This document shows positions 35,062 to 44,546 of a DNA stretch of 64,000 nucleotides, piece by piece. Each line of letters begins with the position of its first letter. Position 1 is the first letter of the stretch. The translations under genes and the position numbers were made by a program. The notes below the pieces were generated by a model. The model searched no databases. It was not told where the DNA came from and worked only from the letters and a program-made list of their open reading frames with translations. This DNA is from an uncultured Eubacterium sp. Lineage in GTDB: Bacteria; Bacillota; Clostridia; Lachnospirales; Lachnospiraceae. The stretch lies in the NCBI GenBank assembly GCA_934316845.1, contig CAKRDZ010000006.1, forward strand, positions 37,350-101,349. Direction: 5' to 3'.

Positions 35062-38000
35062 GTGAGTAAAAGAGAGGACATTAAGAAAGTATTGATCATT
35101 GGATCAGGACCGATCATCATTGGACAGGCATGTGAATTTGATTATTCAGGAACACAGGCATGTAAAGCACTTCGTCAGCTTGGATACCAGATCGTACTGG
35201 TAAACTCAAACCCGGCGACGATCATGACAGATCCGGACATTGCAGATGTTACATACATCGAACCATTGAATGTAAAACGTTTGGAGCAGATCATAGAAAA
35301 AGAGCGCCCGGATGCAATCCTGCCAAACCTTGGTGGACAGTCAGGTCTGAATTTATGTTCCGAATTGGCAAGCGCCGGCATTTTAGATAAATACGATGTA
35401 AAAGTCATCGGTGTTCAGGTCGATGCGATCGAGCGTGGAGAAGACCGTATCGAATTTAAAAAGACGATGAACAAACTTGGCATCGAGATGGCGCGAAGCG
35501 AAGTGGCGTATTCCGTAGAGGAAGCCCTTGAGATCGCAGATAAACTTGGTTATCCGGTCGTTCTTCGCCCGGCTTATACGATGGGAGGAGCCGGCGGCGG
35601 ACTCGTATATAATGTAGAGGAATTGAAAACCGTCTGTGCGCGTGGACTTCAGGCGAGTCTTGTCGGCCAGGTGCTGATCGAAGAATCCATTCTCGGATGG
35701 GAAGAATTGGAATTGGAAGTGGTGCGTGATGCAAAAGGAAATATGATCACGGTCTGCTTTATCGAAAATATTGACCCTCTCGGAGTGCACACAGGAGATT
35801 CCTTCTGTTCCGCGCCGATGCTTACCATCTCCGAAGACGTTCAGAAACGCCTTCAGGAGCAGGCATATAAAATTGTAGATGAAGTACAGGTGATCGGTGG
35901 AACCAATGTGCAGTTTGCCCATGATCCGGTATCTGACCGAATCGTTGTTATCGAGATCAATCCGAGAACATCCCGTTCTTCCGCGCTGGCATCCAAAGCG
36001 ACAGGATTCCCGATCGCACTCGTATCTGCGATGCTGGCATCCGGACTTACACTGGATGAGATTCCATGCGGCGTCAATGGTACATTGGACAAATATGTGC
36101 CAAGCGGAGATTATGTCGTTATCAAATTTGCCAGATGGGCATTTGAAAAATTCAAAGATTCCGAGGACAAGCTGGGAACACAGATGCGTGCTGTCGGTGA
36201 AGTCATGAGTATCGGTAAAAATTATAAAGAGGCATTCCAGAAAGCCATCCGCAGTCTGGAGATTGGACGTTATGGCCTTGGATTTGCCAAAGATTTCCAT
36301 GAGAAAACAAAGGACGAGTTGATGCAGATGCTGATCTATCCGACAAGTGAGCGTCAGTTTATCATGTATGAAGCACTCCGTAAAGGGGCTACGGTGGAAG
36401 AATTGTTTGAGCGCACACAGATCAAACACTATTTTATCGAGCAGATGAAAGAACTGGTAGAGGAAGAAGAAGCACTTTTGGCAAATAAAGGAAAAGTACC
36501 GGAAAAAGACGTTCTGGAAAAAGCAAAAAAAGACGGTTTCTCTGACCGTTATCTGGCACAGATCCTTGAAGTGACAGAAGAAGAGATCCGTAAGGCCAGA
36601 ACGGGATTTGGTATTACCGAGAGCTGGGAGCCGGTTCGCGTAAGTGGTACAAAAGACAGTGCATATTATTATTCTACGTACAATGCAAAAGATGAGTCTA
36701 CCGTAACAGACAAGAAAAAGATCATGATCCTCGGCGGCGGACCAAACCGTATCGGTCAGGGTATCGAATTTGACTACTGCTGTGTACACGCAGCCTTTGC
36801 TCTGAAAGAGATGGGATTTGAGACCATTATTGTAAACTGTAATCCGGAAACCGTATCGACGGATTATGATACTTCCGATAAATTGTATTTTGAGCCATTA
36901 ACACTTGAAGATGTTTTGAGTATATATGAGAAAGAGAAGCCACTCGGTGTCATCGCACAGTTTGGTGGACAGACACCACTGAATCTGGCAGCAGATCTGA
37001 AGAAAAACGGAGTCAATATCCTCGGAACTTCGCCGGAGATCATTGATATGGCAGAAGACCGTGATCTGTTCCGCGGCATGATGGAAAAATTAAACATTCC
37101 AATGCCGGAAGCAGGTATGGCAGTAGATGTGGAAGAAGCACTTAAAATTGCAGATGAGATTGGTTATCCGGTTATGGTGCGTCCATCTTATGTCCTCGGC
37201 GGACGTGGCATGGAAGTAGTTAACGATCCGGAAAGCCTCAAACAATATATGGCAGCAGCCGTAGGTGTGACACCGGACCGCCCGATCCTGATCGACCGTT
37301 TCCTCCGTCACGCGATGGAATGCGAGGCAGATGCGATCGCAGACGGCAAACATGCTTTTGTACCGGCTGTTATGGAGCATATTGAACTGGCAGGAGTGCA
37401 TTCGGGAGATTCCGCATGTATCCTTCCATCCAAAAATATTCCGGCAGAACTTGTCGAGACGATCAAAGATTACACACGCAGAATTGCCGAAGAAATGGGT
37501 GTCTGCGGATTGATGAATATGCAGTATGCGATCGAAGATGGAAAAGTATATGTATTGGAGGCAAATCCGCGAGCTTCCCGTACGGTTCCATTGGTATCCA
37601 AAGTATGTAATGTACAGATGGTAAAACTGGCAACCCAGATCATGACAAGAGAATTGACCGGAAATCCTTCTCCGATCGAAAATATGAAACCGGTAAATCC
37701 AAAATACTATGGAGTGAAGGAAGCCGTATTCCCATTCAACATGTTCCAGGAAGTAGACCCGGTACTCGGACCGGAAATGCGTTCAACCGGAGAAGTTCTC
37801 GGACTTTCAGAAAATGTCGGAGAGGCATTCTTTAAGGCACAGGAGGCAACACAGACAAGACTTCCAAAAGAAGGAAATGTACTGATGAGTGTCAGCAAGA
37901 AAGATAAACCGGAACTCGTTGAAGTAGCGAAGAAATTCGAGGCATGCGGTTTTGGAATCCTGGCAACCGGAACAACGTATGAACTGCTGAAAGAAAATGG

Positions 38001-38277
38001 AATTAAGGCAGAGCGCATCAATAAGATGCAGGAAGGCAAGCCAAACATCGTAGATGCGATCATCAATGGCAAGATCCAGCTGATCATCAACACTCCGGCG
38101 ACGGGTGACGAGAAAGCCTTTGATGACAGTTACATCCGTAAAAATGCGATTAAGGCGAAAATTCCATATATGACGACGATGGCAGCAGCAAAAGCTACGG
38201 CAGATGGAATTTATACCGTGATCCATGAAGGCGAGATCGGTGTGAAATCCTTACAGGAGATCCATGAGTTGATCTGA
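35062..38277 (+). CDS. carB: carbamoyl-phosphate synthase, large subunit
   Basis: A 1071-residue enzyme making carbamoyl phosphate from bicarbonate, glutamine-derived ammonia and ATP for pyrimidine and arginine synthesis. Two homologous ATP-grasp halves are plain: first from KKVLIIGSGPIIIGQACEFDYS, second from KKIMILGGGPNRIGQGIEFDY; an allosteric MGS-like domain closes the protein. The GTG at 35062 follows GGAGGAC; a longer in-frame start lacks a site. No carA (small subunit) lies beside it. Length is full. Confidence 0.96.
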   Translation: MSKREDIKKVLIIGSGPIIIGQACEFDYSGTQACKALRQLGYQIVLVNSNPATIMTDPDIADVTYIEPLNVKRLEQIIEKERPDAILPNLGGQSGLNLCSELASAGILDKYDVKVIGVQVDAIERGEDRIEFKKTMNKLGIEMARSEVAYSVEEALEIADKLGYPVVLRPAYTMGGAGGGLVYNVEELKTVCARGLQASLVGQVLIEESILGWEELELEVVRDAKGNMITVCFIENIDPLGVHTGDSFCSAPMLTISEDVQKRLQEQAYKIVDEVQVIGGTNVQFAHDPVSDRIVVIEINPRTSRSSALASKATGFPIALVSAMLASGLTLDEIPCGVNGTLDKYVPSGDYVVIKFARWAFEKFKDSEDKLGTQMRAVGEVMSIGKNYKEAFQKAIRSLEIGRYGLGFAKDFHEKTKDELMQMLIYPTSERQFIMYEALRKGATVEELFERTQIKHYFIEQMKELVEEEEALLANKGKVPEKDVLEKAKKDGFSDRYLAQILEVTEEEIRKARTGFGITESWEPVRVSGTKDSAYYYSTYNAKDESTVTDKKKIMILGGGPNRIGQGIEFDYCCVHAAFALKEMGFETIIVNCNPETVSTDYDTSDKLYFEPLTLEDVLSIYEKEKPLGVIAQFGGQTPLNLAADLKKNGVNILGTSPEIIDMAEDRDLFRGMMEKLNIPMPEAGMAVDVEEALKIADEIGYPVMVRPSYVLGGRGMEVVNDPESLKQYMAAAVGVTPDRPILIDRFLRHAMECEADAIADGKHAFVPAVMEHIELAGVHSGDSACILPSKNIPAELVETIKDYTRRIAEEMGVCGLMNMQYAIEDGKVYVLEANPRASRTVPLVSKVCNVQMVKLATQIMTRELTGNPSPIENMKPVNPKYYGVKEAVFPFNMFQEVDPVLGPEMRSTGEVLGLSENVGEAFFKAQEATQTRLPKEGNVLMSVSKKDKPELVEVAKKFEACGFGILATGTTYELLKENGIKAERINKMQEGKPNIVDAIINGKIQLIINTPATGDEKAFDDSYIRKNAIKAKIPYMTTMAAAKATADGIYTVIHEGEIGVKSLQEIHELI

Positions 38278-38325
38278 TGGTAGTATTTCCACGTCAAAAC
38301 CGGTTCGTGCCTGCACGAAAAGTTC

Positions 38326-38354
38326 TTGACGAACACACACAGAAGTGTTATGAT
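38326..38354 (+). promoter_or_regulatory. promoter of the lysine riboswitch-dapAB unit
   Basis: TTGACG (38326-38331), 17 bases, TATGAT (38349-38354). The -35 box is also the 3' arm of a hairpin (CGTCAA...TTGACG, inner TTCGTGC/GCACGAA) that may end carB transcription. Confidence 0.82.
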
Positions 38355-38374
38355 AAAAATTAAGTTAATAAAAC

Positions 38375-38538
38375 AGTAGAGGCGCGGACTTTATCAGTAT
38401 TTTTCCTGATGTGTCAGGTACACAAGTGATGGCTCAAAGAAAGGAAAGTCTGCCGAAGGGGGCAGTGACCTGATGCTGCTAACCCTGGGCATATATCAAA
38501 CAGGTATATGACTGTCATCTTTATGATGGAGTGCTACA
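38375..38538 (+). promoter_or_regulatory. lysine riboswitch (L box)
   Basis: The aptamer is recognised by its conserved order: GTAGAGGCGCG at the 5' side, AGTA after the first stem, AAAGGAAAGTCTGCCGAAG in the core, CTGGGCATAT and its partner ATATGACTGTCA, and GGAGTGCTAC closing P1. It precedes a terminator at 38554 and then dapA, the first committed step toward lysine. Expected action: lysine binding favours the terminator. Confidence 0.93.
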
Positions 38539-38553
38539 AAGTATTGAAATTGC

Positions 38554-38592
38554 GGATATGCAGCATTCCTCGGAACGTTGCATATCCTTTTT
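38554..38592 (+). terminator. riboswitch-controlled terminator
   Basis: GGATATGCA (38554-38562) pairs with TGCATATCC (38579-38587), then five T (38588-38592). It stands 15 bases after the aptamer and 124 bases before dapA, the usual expression platform of a transcriptional OFF switch. Confidence 0.88.
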
Positions 38593-38622
38593 AGTGCAGG
38601 AAACTCAACTGTTTGTAACAAC

Positions 38623-38665
38623 GTAACGATTCAGGGCACCCATACACTGGATCCGGAATCGTTAC
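38623..38665 (+). other. second hairpin between riboswitch terminator and dapA
   Basis: GTAACGATTC (38623-38632) pairs perfectly with GAATCGTTAC (38656-38665) around a 23-base loop, without a T-run. A further short GCCGC/GCGGC hairpin at about 38690-38702 lies just before the dapA ribosome site. Roles unknown; mRNA stability is possible. Confidence 0.6.
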
Positions 38666-38716
38666 ATTACAGGAAAAATAAATATAGTGCCGCCACGCGG
38701 CAGAATGGAGGAAATT

Positions 38717-39607
38717 ATGGCTATTTTTACAGGAGCCGGAGTAGCACTTGTTACTCCGATGAATCAGGATGGAAGTGTGAACTATGACAAATTAAAGGAA
38801 GTGATCGAGCAGCAGATCGCAGGACACACCGACGCAATCATTATCTGTGGTACAACGGGAGAGGCTTCTACGCTTACGGTAGAAGAGCATATCGAATGTA
38901 TCCGTTATTGTTGCGAAGTGGTAAATAAAAGAATCCCGGTAATCGCCGGAACAGGTTCTAATTGTACACGCACCGCTGTCGAACTTTCGAAAAAAGCTGA
39001 GGAAGCCGGTGCGGACGGCCTTTTGCTGGTAACACCATATTATAATAAATGTACACAGAACGGATTGAAAGCACATTTCAAAGCCGTTGCAGAAAGCGTA
39101 AAGATTCCGATCATTCTTTACAATATTCCGGGACGTACCGGCGTAAAGATCGCACCGGAAACCGTAGTAGAATTGTGCAAGACTGTAGATAATATCGTTG
39201 GTGTAAAAGATGCGACAGGCGATCTTTCTGAAGTAGCAGATGTACTCAGTATGGCAGGCGGTTCCGTGGATCTGTATTCCGGAAACGACGACCAGATCAT
39301 CCCGGTACTTTCCCTCGGCGGAAAGGGTGTGATCTCCGTGCTTTCCAACATTCTGCCACAGGAGACACACGATATGACCGCAGCATTCTTTGCCGGTGAT
39401 ACGAAAAAAGCAATGGATATGCAGTTGGGATATCTGGATCTGATCCATGCTCTGTTCAGTGAAGTGAACCCAATCCCGGTGAAAAAGGCAATGAATCTGA
39501 TGGGAATGGAAGCAGGGCCGCTGCGTATGCCATTGACCGAGATGGAAGAGGCTCATGCCAAAGTACTTGCTGACGAGATGAAAAAAGCAGGGATTGAAGT
39601 AAAATAA
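38717..39607 (+). CDS. dapA: 4-hydroxy-tetrahydrodipicolinate synthase
   Basis: A 296-residue TIM-barrel aldolase condensing pyruvate with aspartate semialdehyde. Schiff-base lysine K164 is in VGVKDATGD, Tyr135 in IILYNIPGRT, and the GTTGEA motif is at 45-50. The ATG at 38717 follows AATGGAGG. It is under the lysine riboswitch and 24 bases upstream of dapB. Confidence 0.96.
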   Translation: MAIFTGAGVALVTPMNQDGSVNYDKLKEVIEQQIAGHTDAIIICGTTGEASTLTVEEHIECIRYCCEVVNKRIPVIAGTGSNCTRTAVELSKKAEEAGADGLLLVTPYYNKCTQNGLKAHFKAVAESVKIPIILYNIPGRTGVKIAPETVVELCKTVDNIVGVKDATGDLSEVADVLSMAGGSVDLYSGNDDQIIPVLSLGGKGVISVLSNILPQETHDMTAAFFAGDTKKAMDMQLGYLDLIHALFSEVNPIPVKKAMNLMGMEAGPLRMPLTEMEEAHAKVLADEMKKAGIEVK

Positions 39608-39631
39608 AGACAACGGAAGGAAATGTACGAC

Positions 39632-40387
39632 ATGACAAGAATCATTATGAGCGGCTGTAATGGCGCTATGGGAACAACAATTACAAAAATTGTAAATGAA
39701 GATGCAGAAGCAGAGATCGTAGCAGGAATTGACATTGTGGATGACGGTTCCAAAGATTATCCGGTATTTTCTTCCATCAAAGAATGTGATGTGGAAGCCG
39801 ATGCGGTGATCGATTTTTCGACACCAAAGATTCTGGATGATCTGCTGGCATACTGTGAAGAAAGGAAAGTTCCGGTTGTACTCTGCACGACAGGATATGA
39901 CGAAGCACAGCTGGCAAAGATTGAAGAGGCATCGAAAAAGACAGCGGTGCTAAAATCTGCTAATATGTCACTCGGTATCAATACGCTGATGCGCCTTGTA
40001 CAGGAGGCAGCTAAAGTATTGGCAGCGGAGGGATTTGATGTGGAGATCGTAGAAAAGCATCATAACCAGAAGCTGGATGCGCCATCCGGTACGGCGCTTG
40101 CGCTTGCGGATGCCATCAATGAGGCGATGGATAACCGGTATGAATATATTTTTGACCGTTCCCAGAGAAGGGAAAAACGAGGCAAAAAAGAACTCGGAAT
40201 CAGCGCTGTGCGCGGGGGAACGATTGTCGGCGACCACGATGTGATCTTTGCCGGAACGGACGAAGTGGTAACCTTTTCCCATACCGCATACAGCAAGGCG
40301 GTATTTGGAAAAGGTGCGGTTGCCGCAGCAAAATTTTTGAATGGAAAAGAGACTGGCCGGTTTGATATGGCAGATGTCATCGGCTGA
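39632..40387 (+). CDS. dapB: 4-hydroxy-tetrahydrodipicolinate reductase
   Basis: A 251-residue NAD(P)H-dependent reductase; Rossmann start MTRIIMSGCNGAMGTT and substrate motif EKHHNQKLDAPSGTA. Next step after DapA toward diaminopimelate and lysine. I prefer the ATG at 39632, 11 bases after GGAAGG, to the ATG at 39623, which is too close to any site. Slightly shorter than E. coli DapB. Confidence 0.95.
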   Translation: MTRIIMSGCNGAMGTTITKIVNEDAEAEIVAGIDIVDDGSKDYPVFSSIKECDVEADAVIDFSTPKILDDLLAYCEERKVPVVLCTTGYDEAQLAKIEEASKKTAVLKSANMSLGINTLMRLVQEAAKVLAAEGFDVEIVEKHHNQKLDAPSGTALALADAINEAMDNRYEYIFDRSQRREKRGKKELGISAVRGGTIVGDHDVIFAGTDEVVTFSHTAYSKAVFGKGAVAAAKFLNGKETGRFDMADVIG

Positions 40388-40413
40388 TCGGATAGAGAGG
40401 AAAGACGAGAACA

Positions 40414-41820
40414 ATGATTCCAATTGGTATCAGTGAAATCCTCAAAGCAGTGGATGGAACTCTGCTTTGGGGAGATGAAAACGGTGTTGTTACAAATGTG
40501 GTGACTGATTCACGAAAAGCCGGAAAAGGCTCGCTGTTTGTACCGATCGTGGGAGAGCGGGTAGATGCCCATCAATTTATCCCACAGGTGATGCAGGCAG
40601 GAGCCAGTGTGACATTTTCATCGAAAAAAGATGTCGTGCCGGCGGCTTCGGGAAGCTGCATCTATGTAGAGGACACCCTTGCGGCACTTCAAAAAACGGC
40701 GGCGTATTACCGCGGCCGGTTTGATATCCCGGTCATTGGTGTGACGGGAAGTGTCGGAAAAACGACGACCAAAGAGATGATCAGTGCGGTATTGGAGAAA
40801 AAATACCGTGTTGTAAAGACACAGGGAAACTGGAACAGCCAGATCGGCGTTGCCCTGATGATGTTTGAATTGGAACCGGAGACAGAACTTGCCATCTTTG
40901 AGATGGGGATGAGCCTTCCGGGCGAGATGGCACGGCTGGTAGAAATTGCCAAACCGCAGACGGCGGTAATGACCAATATTGGTGTGTCACATATCGGAAA
41001 TCTTGGCAGCCGTGAAAATATCGCCAAAGAGAAAGGACATATTGTCAAATATGTCGGGACTTCCCACGATGGGAAACTGTATATTTGCGGAAATGGTGAC
41101 ATGAAGCAGATTACCGGTGAAAATGTGCCGTATTCATTGTGCCGGGTCAAATGTCCGATCTGCTATTATGGAACCGAAGCGGACTGCGAAGTGCGGGCAA
41201 CCGATCTTACGGTAATCGAAACCGGGCAGAAATTTGTCTATCATGGCAGACAGACCGGCGAGGTCGAATTGTCTGTGATGGGCGGTCACAATGTGAACAA
41301 TGCCCTGGTTGCAATGGCTCTCGGCGAGCAGTTTGGCGTACCATTTGCCGATGCCGTACAGGCGTTAAAGGAGTACCGCCCGTTTTCCATGCGCGGGGAG
41401 CGGAAAGACGCCCACGGATATCATGTGATCGACGATACGTACAATGCCAGTCCGGATTCTATCAACAGCAATATTGACGCCTTGTTTGATTATGCAAAGA
41501 CCGGACAGAAGATCGCGGTGCTGGGAGACGTTCTCGAACTGGGAGAACAGTCCGAAGAACTGCATCGCGGAATCGGTAAATTTATCGTAAAAGAAGCGGA
41601 AAAAGGCAAAGCACTGGATCTTGTCATTACGGTAGGAGAAGGAGCTTCCTTCATCGCAAAGCAGGTGGAAGAGAGCTCTAATATTGCTGTAAAAATTTGT
41701 CAAAACAATGAAGAGGCAGCTGCGGGGGTAAAAAAATGTGCCAAAGAGGGCGACTGGATCTTGATAAAAGGTTCCCGCGGAATGCACATGGATGAAGTAG
41801 TGCAGAAGGTTGTGATGTAA
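40414..41820 (+). CDS. murF: UDP-N-acetylmuramoyl-tripeptide--D-alanyl-D-alanine ligase
   Basis: A 468-residue Mur ligase, cytosolic, adding D-Ala-D-Ala to the UDP-MurNAc tripeptide. P-loop GVTGSVGKTTTKEM, central NWNSQIGVALMMFE and C-terminal IDDTYNASPDSI motifs identify MurF. It follows dapB by 26 bases, linking diaminopimelate supply to peptidoglycan precursor synthesis. Its stop overlaps priA's start by one base. Confidence 0.95.
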   Translation: MIPIGISEILKAVDGTLLWGDENGVVTNVVTDSRKAGKGSLFVPIVGERVDAHQFIPQVMQAGASVTFSSKKDVVPAASGSCIYVEDTLAALQKTAAYYRGRFDIPVIGVTGSVGKTTTKEMISAVLEKKYRVVKTQGNWNSQIGVALMMFELEPETELAIFEMGMSLPGEMARLVEIAKPQTAVMTNIGVSHIGNLGSRENIAKEKGHIVKYVGTSHDGKLYICGNGDMKQITGENVPYSLCRVKCPICYYGTEADCEVRATDLTVIETGQKFVYHGRQTGEVELSVMGGHNVNNALVAMALGEQFGVPFADAVQALKEYRPFSMRGERKDAHGYHVIDDTYNASPDSINSNIDALFDYAKTGQKIAVLGDVLELGEQSEELHRGIGKFIVKEAEKGKALDLVITVGEGASFIAKQVEESSNIAVKICQNNEEAAAGVKKCAKEGDWILIKGSRGMHMDEVVQKVVM

Positions 41821-44048
41821 TGTTTGCGGATATCATTGTAGATATCAGCGTCGAAGCGTTAGACAAAACGTATCAGTATATTGTACCAAAGCGTCTGGAA
41901 TCGGAGATCCGGATCGGAACTCCGGTTCAGGTGCCTTTTGGGCGGGGAAATCGCCTGCTCAAAGGCTTTGTCATTCATTTGACGGAGAAGGCCGCATTTG
42001 ATGTCTCACGTATGAAAGAGATTGTGAGTATTGCCACAAAGCAGATGCCGGTTGAAAGTGAACTCCTGCAGGTGGCAGGATTTATCCGAGAACGCTATGG
42101 CTCCACGATGAATGAGGCGATCAAAACCGTAATTCCCATACGAAAAAAGGTAAAGTCAGTGGAAGAACACTGGCTTACTTTTGCTATGGAAAAAAATAAA
42201 GTTTTTGATATTCTGGGGGAATATAAGAGGAGACATTATGCCGCCAAGGTGCGGCTGATCGAAGGAATGCTCGCAGAGGGAGACGTGCTCAACCGGCATA
42301 TGGCAATTCAAAAATATAAGGCAAATAAAGCCGTGATCGATGGACTCGTAAAAGAGGGGATTGTGCGTGTGAGCAAAGAGCGGATTTACCGGAAGGCCGT
42401 GGAAGAGCAAGCACAGGAAGCACAGCGTCCACCGGCATTAAATGAAGAACAGCAGGAAATTGTGGAAGATTTTGTAAAAGAATACCGCGAAGGGATACGA
42501 AGAACCTATTTATTATATGGAATTACCGGAAGTGGAAAAACGGAAGTATATATGCAGCTTCTAAGTGAAGTGCTGGCAGAGGGGAAGCAGGCAATCGTCC
42601 TGATCCCGGAGATTGCACTGACATTTCAGACGGTATCCAGATTCCAAAAACGGTTTCCGGGAAGGGTGTCGGTGCTGCATTCGAGACTTTCCGAGGGGGA
42701 GCGGGCAGATCAGATTGAAATGGCAAAAAATGGGGATATTGATATTATGATAGGGCCGCGATCTGCTTTGTTTACGCCATTTGAGCGGCTTGGCATCATC
42801 ATTATGGACGAAGAACATGAGACAAGTTATATCAGTGAAAGTTCGCCGCGCTATCATACGGATGAAGTGGCGGTATACCGGGCAAAACTGGCGGGAGCAA
42901 GTGTTGTCCTCGGCTCGGCGACGCCTTCGGTGAAAAGTTATCAGGCGGCAAAAGAAGGGTGTTACAAAGAATACCGTTTGACAAAACGTGCCGGCAATGC
43001 GGCATTACCAAACATAGATATCGTGGATCTGCGGGAAGAATTGAAGGCCAAAAACCGGTCGGTATTCAGCCGGCTTTTGCAGCAGAAACTGCAGGAGTGC
43101 CTCGCAAAGGGCGAACAGGCGATGTTATTTATCAACCGGAGAGGGTATGCCGGTTTTGTTTCTTGTAGAAATTGCGGAAATGTGATACAATGTTCTCATT
43201 GTGATGTATCGATGACAGCACATAAAAATCATGTAGGCGATGTGGATACGCTGGTATGTCATTATTGCGGACATTCTGTCGCCATGCCGGAGCGCTGCCC
43301 GGAATGCGGTTCTCCCTATATCGCGACGTTTGGACTGGGGACACAGAAAGTCGAAGAGATGCTTCGGCGTCTAATGCCGCAGGCGCGGATCCTGCGGATG
43401 GATGCAGATACCACGACCGGAAAACACGGTCACGAAGGTGTGTTGTCCGCGTTCCGTGAGGGAAAGGCAGACATCCTGATCGGAACCCAGATGATCGTAA
43501 AAGGGCATGATTTTCCGAATGTCACGCTGGTGGCGGCACTTGCCGCCGATATGAGCATGTTTGAGCAGGATTATCAAAGCAGCGAGAGGACATTCCAGCT
43601 TTTGCAGCAGGCAAGTGGAAGAGCCGGCCGCGGCGAAAAGCCGGGCGAAGTCATCATTCAGACTTATAAGCCGGAACATTATGTCATCGAGAGCATCCGA
43701 AAGCAGGACGATACCATTTTCTATGAAAATGAGCTGGCGTACCGCAGAATGCTCGGATATCCACCGTGTAAGGCAATGCTTCGCGTAATGATATCGGCAG
43801 AGAAAAAAGAGGAGTGCGAAGAAATTTTACAAAATATGGCAAAATGGATCTCGCAGAAGTATGCCGGAAAAGTCAGTGTGTTAGGGCCGTCCGCTGGTGG
43901 ACTCCGAAAGCGGAAAGACAGGTTTCACTGGCAGTTAATGATCAAGGGAGCGGAGACAGAGTCGCTTCTTGGCATCAAGGAAGAAATTATGGCATGGATG
44001 GAAAACAGACCGCATTCGTGTTATGTGCAGTATGAGTTAGATGGATAA
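41820..44048 (+). CDS. priA: primosomal protein N' (replication restart helicase)
   Basis: A 742-residue superfamily 2 helicase that reloads the replisome at stalled forks. N-terminal 3'BD-like region, Walker A GITGSGKTEVY, DEEHE box, and the four-pair zinc-binding Cys cluster (CRNCG, CSHC, CHYCG, CPECG) between helicase lobes. Full length. It overlaps murF by one base and precedes def by 15. Confidence 0.95.
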   Translation: MFADIIVDISVEALDKTYQYIVPKRLESEIRIGTPVQVPFGRGNRLLKGFVIHLTEKAAFDVSRMKEIVSIATKQMPVESELLQVAGFIRERYGSTMNEAIKTVIPIRKKVKSVEEHWLTFAMEKNKVFDILGEYKRRHYAAKVRLIEGMLAEGDVLNRHMAIQKYKANKAVIDGLVKEGIVRVSKERIYRKAVEEQAQEAQRPPALNEEQQEIVEDFVKEYREGIRRTYLLYGITGSGKTEVYMQLLSEVLAEGKQAIVLIPEIALTFQTVSRFQKRFPGRVSVLHSRLSEGERADQIEMAKNGDIDIMIGPRSALFTPFERLGIIIMDEEHETSYISESSPRYHTDEVAVYRAKLAGASVVLGSATPSVKSYQAAKEGCYKEYRLTKRAGNAALPNIDIVDLREELKAKNRSVFSRLLQQKLQECLAKGEQAMLFINRRGYAGFVSCRNCGNVIQCSHCDVSMTAHKNHVGDVDTLVCHYCGHSVAMPERCPECGSPYIATFGLGTQKVEEMLRRLMPQARILRMDADTTTGKHGHEGVLSAFREGKADILIGTQMIVKGHDFPNVTLVAALAADMSMFEQDYQSSERTFQLLQQASGRAGRGEKPGEVIIQTYKPEHYVIESIRKQDDTIFYENELAYRRMLGYPPCKAMLRVMISAEKKEECEEILQNMAKWISQKYAGKVSVLGPSAGGLRKRKDRFHWQLMIKGAETESLLGIKEEIMAWMENRPHSCYVQYELDG

Positions 44049-44063
44049 GAAAGGACGAAAACT

Positions 44064-44546
44064 ATGGCAATCAGAAACATACGTATTATTGGCGATGAAA
44101 TACTTACAAAAAAAGCTAAAGAAGTAAAAGAGATGACAGAGAAGACAAGAGAACTTGTACAGGATATGCTGGATACAATGTATGAGGCGGAAGGTGTCGG
44201 ACTGGCGGCTCCCCAGGTAGGTATCCTGAAACGGATCGCCGTGATCGATATCAGTCCGGAGCAGGATTCTCCGATCATATTGATCAATCCGGTTATCACT
44301 CATACCGAAGGAGAACAGCGCGGAAGCGAAGGATGTTTGAGTGTGCCGGGAAAAGCAGGGATCGTGACAAGACCGAATATTGTCCGCGCAAAGGCGTATG
44401 ATCTCGATATGAAGGAATTTGAGATTGAGGGCGAAGAACTTCTTGCCCGTGCGTTGATCCATGAGATCGAGCATCTTGACGGACAGTTGTATGTGGATAA
44501 AGTAGAAGGACAGCTTGTTGATGTGGATGAGGAAATGGAGGACTAG
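44064..44546 (+). CDS. def: peptide deformylase
   Basis: A 160-residue metalloenzyme that removes formyl from nascent N-termini. All three motifs are present: GVGLAAPQVG, EGCLSVPG and HEIEHLDG. It abuts fmt with no gap, the usual def-fmt pair. Confidence 0.96.
   Translation: MAIRNIRIIGDEILTKKAKEVKEMTEKTRELVQDMLDTMYEAEGVGLAAPQVGILKRIAVIDISPEQDSPIILINPVITHTEGEQRGSEGCLSVPGKAGIVTRPNIVRAKAYDLDMKEFEIEGEELLARALIHEIEHLDGQLYVDKVEGQLVDVDEEMED

Noticed and set aside
35383..36789. 468-codon open frame antisense to carB
   Set aside because: carB is unmistakable on the other strand; the antisense frame has no recognisable domain and no start signal.
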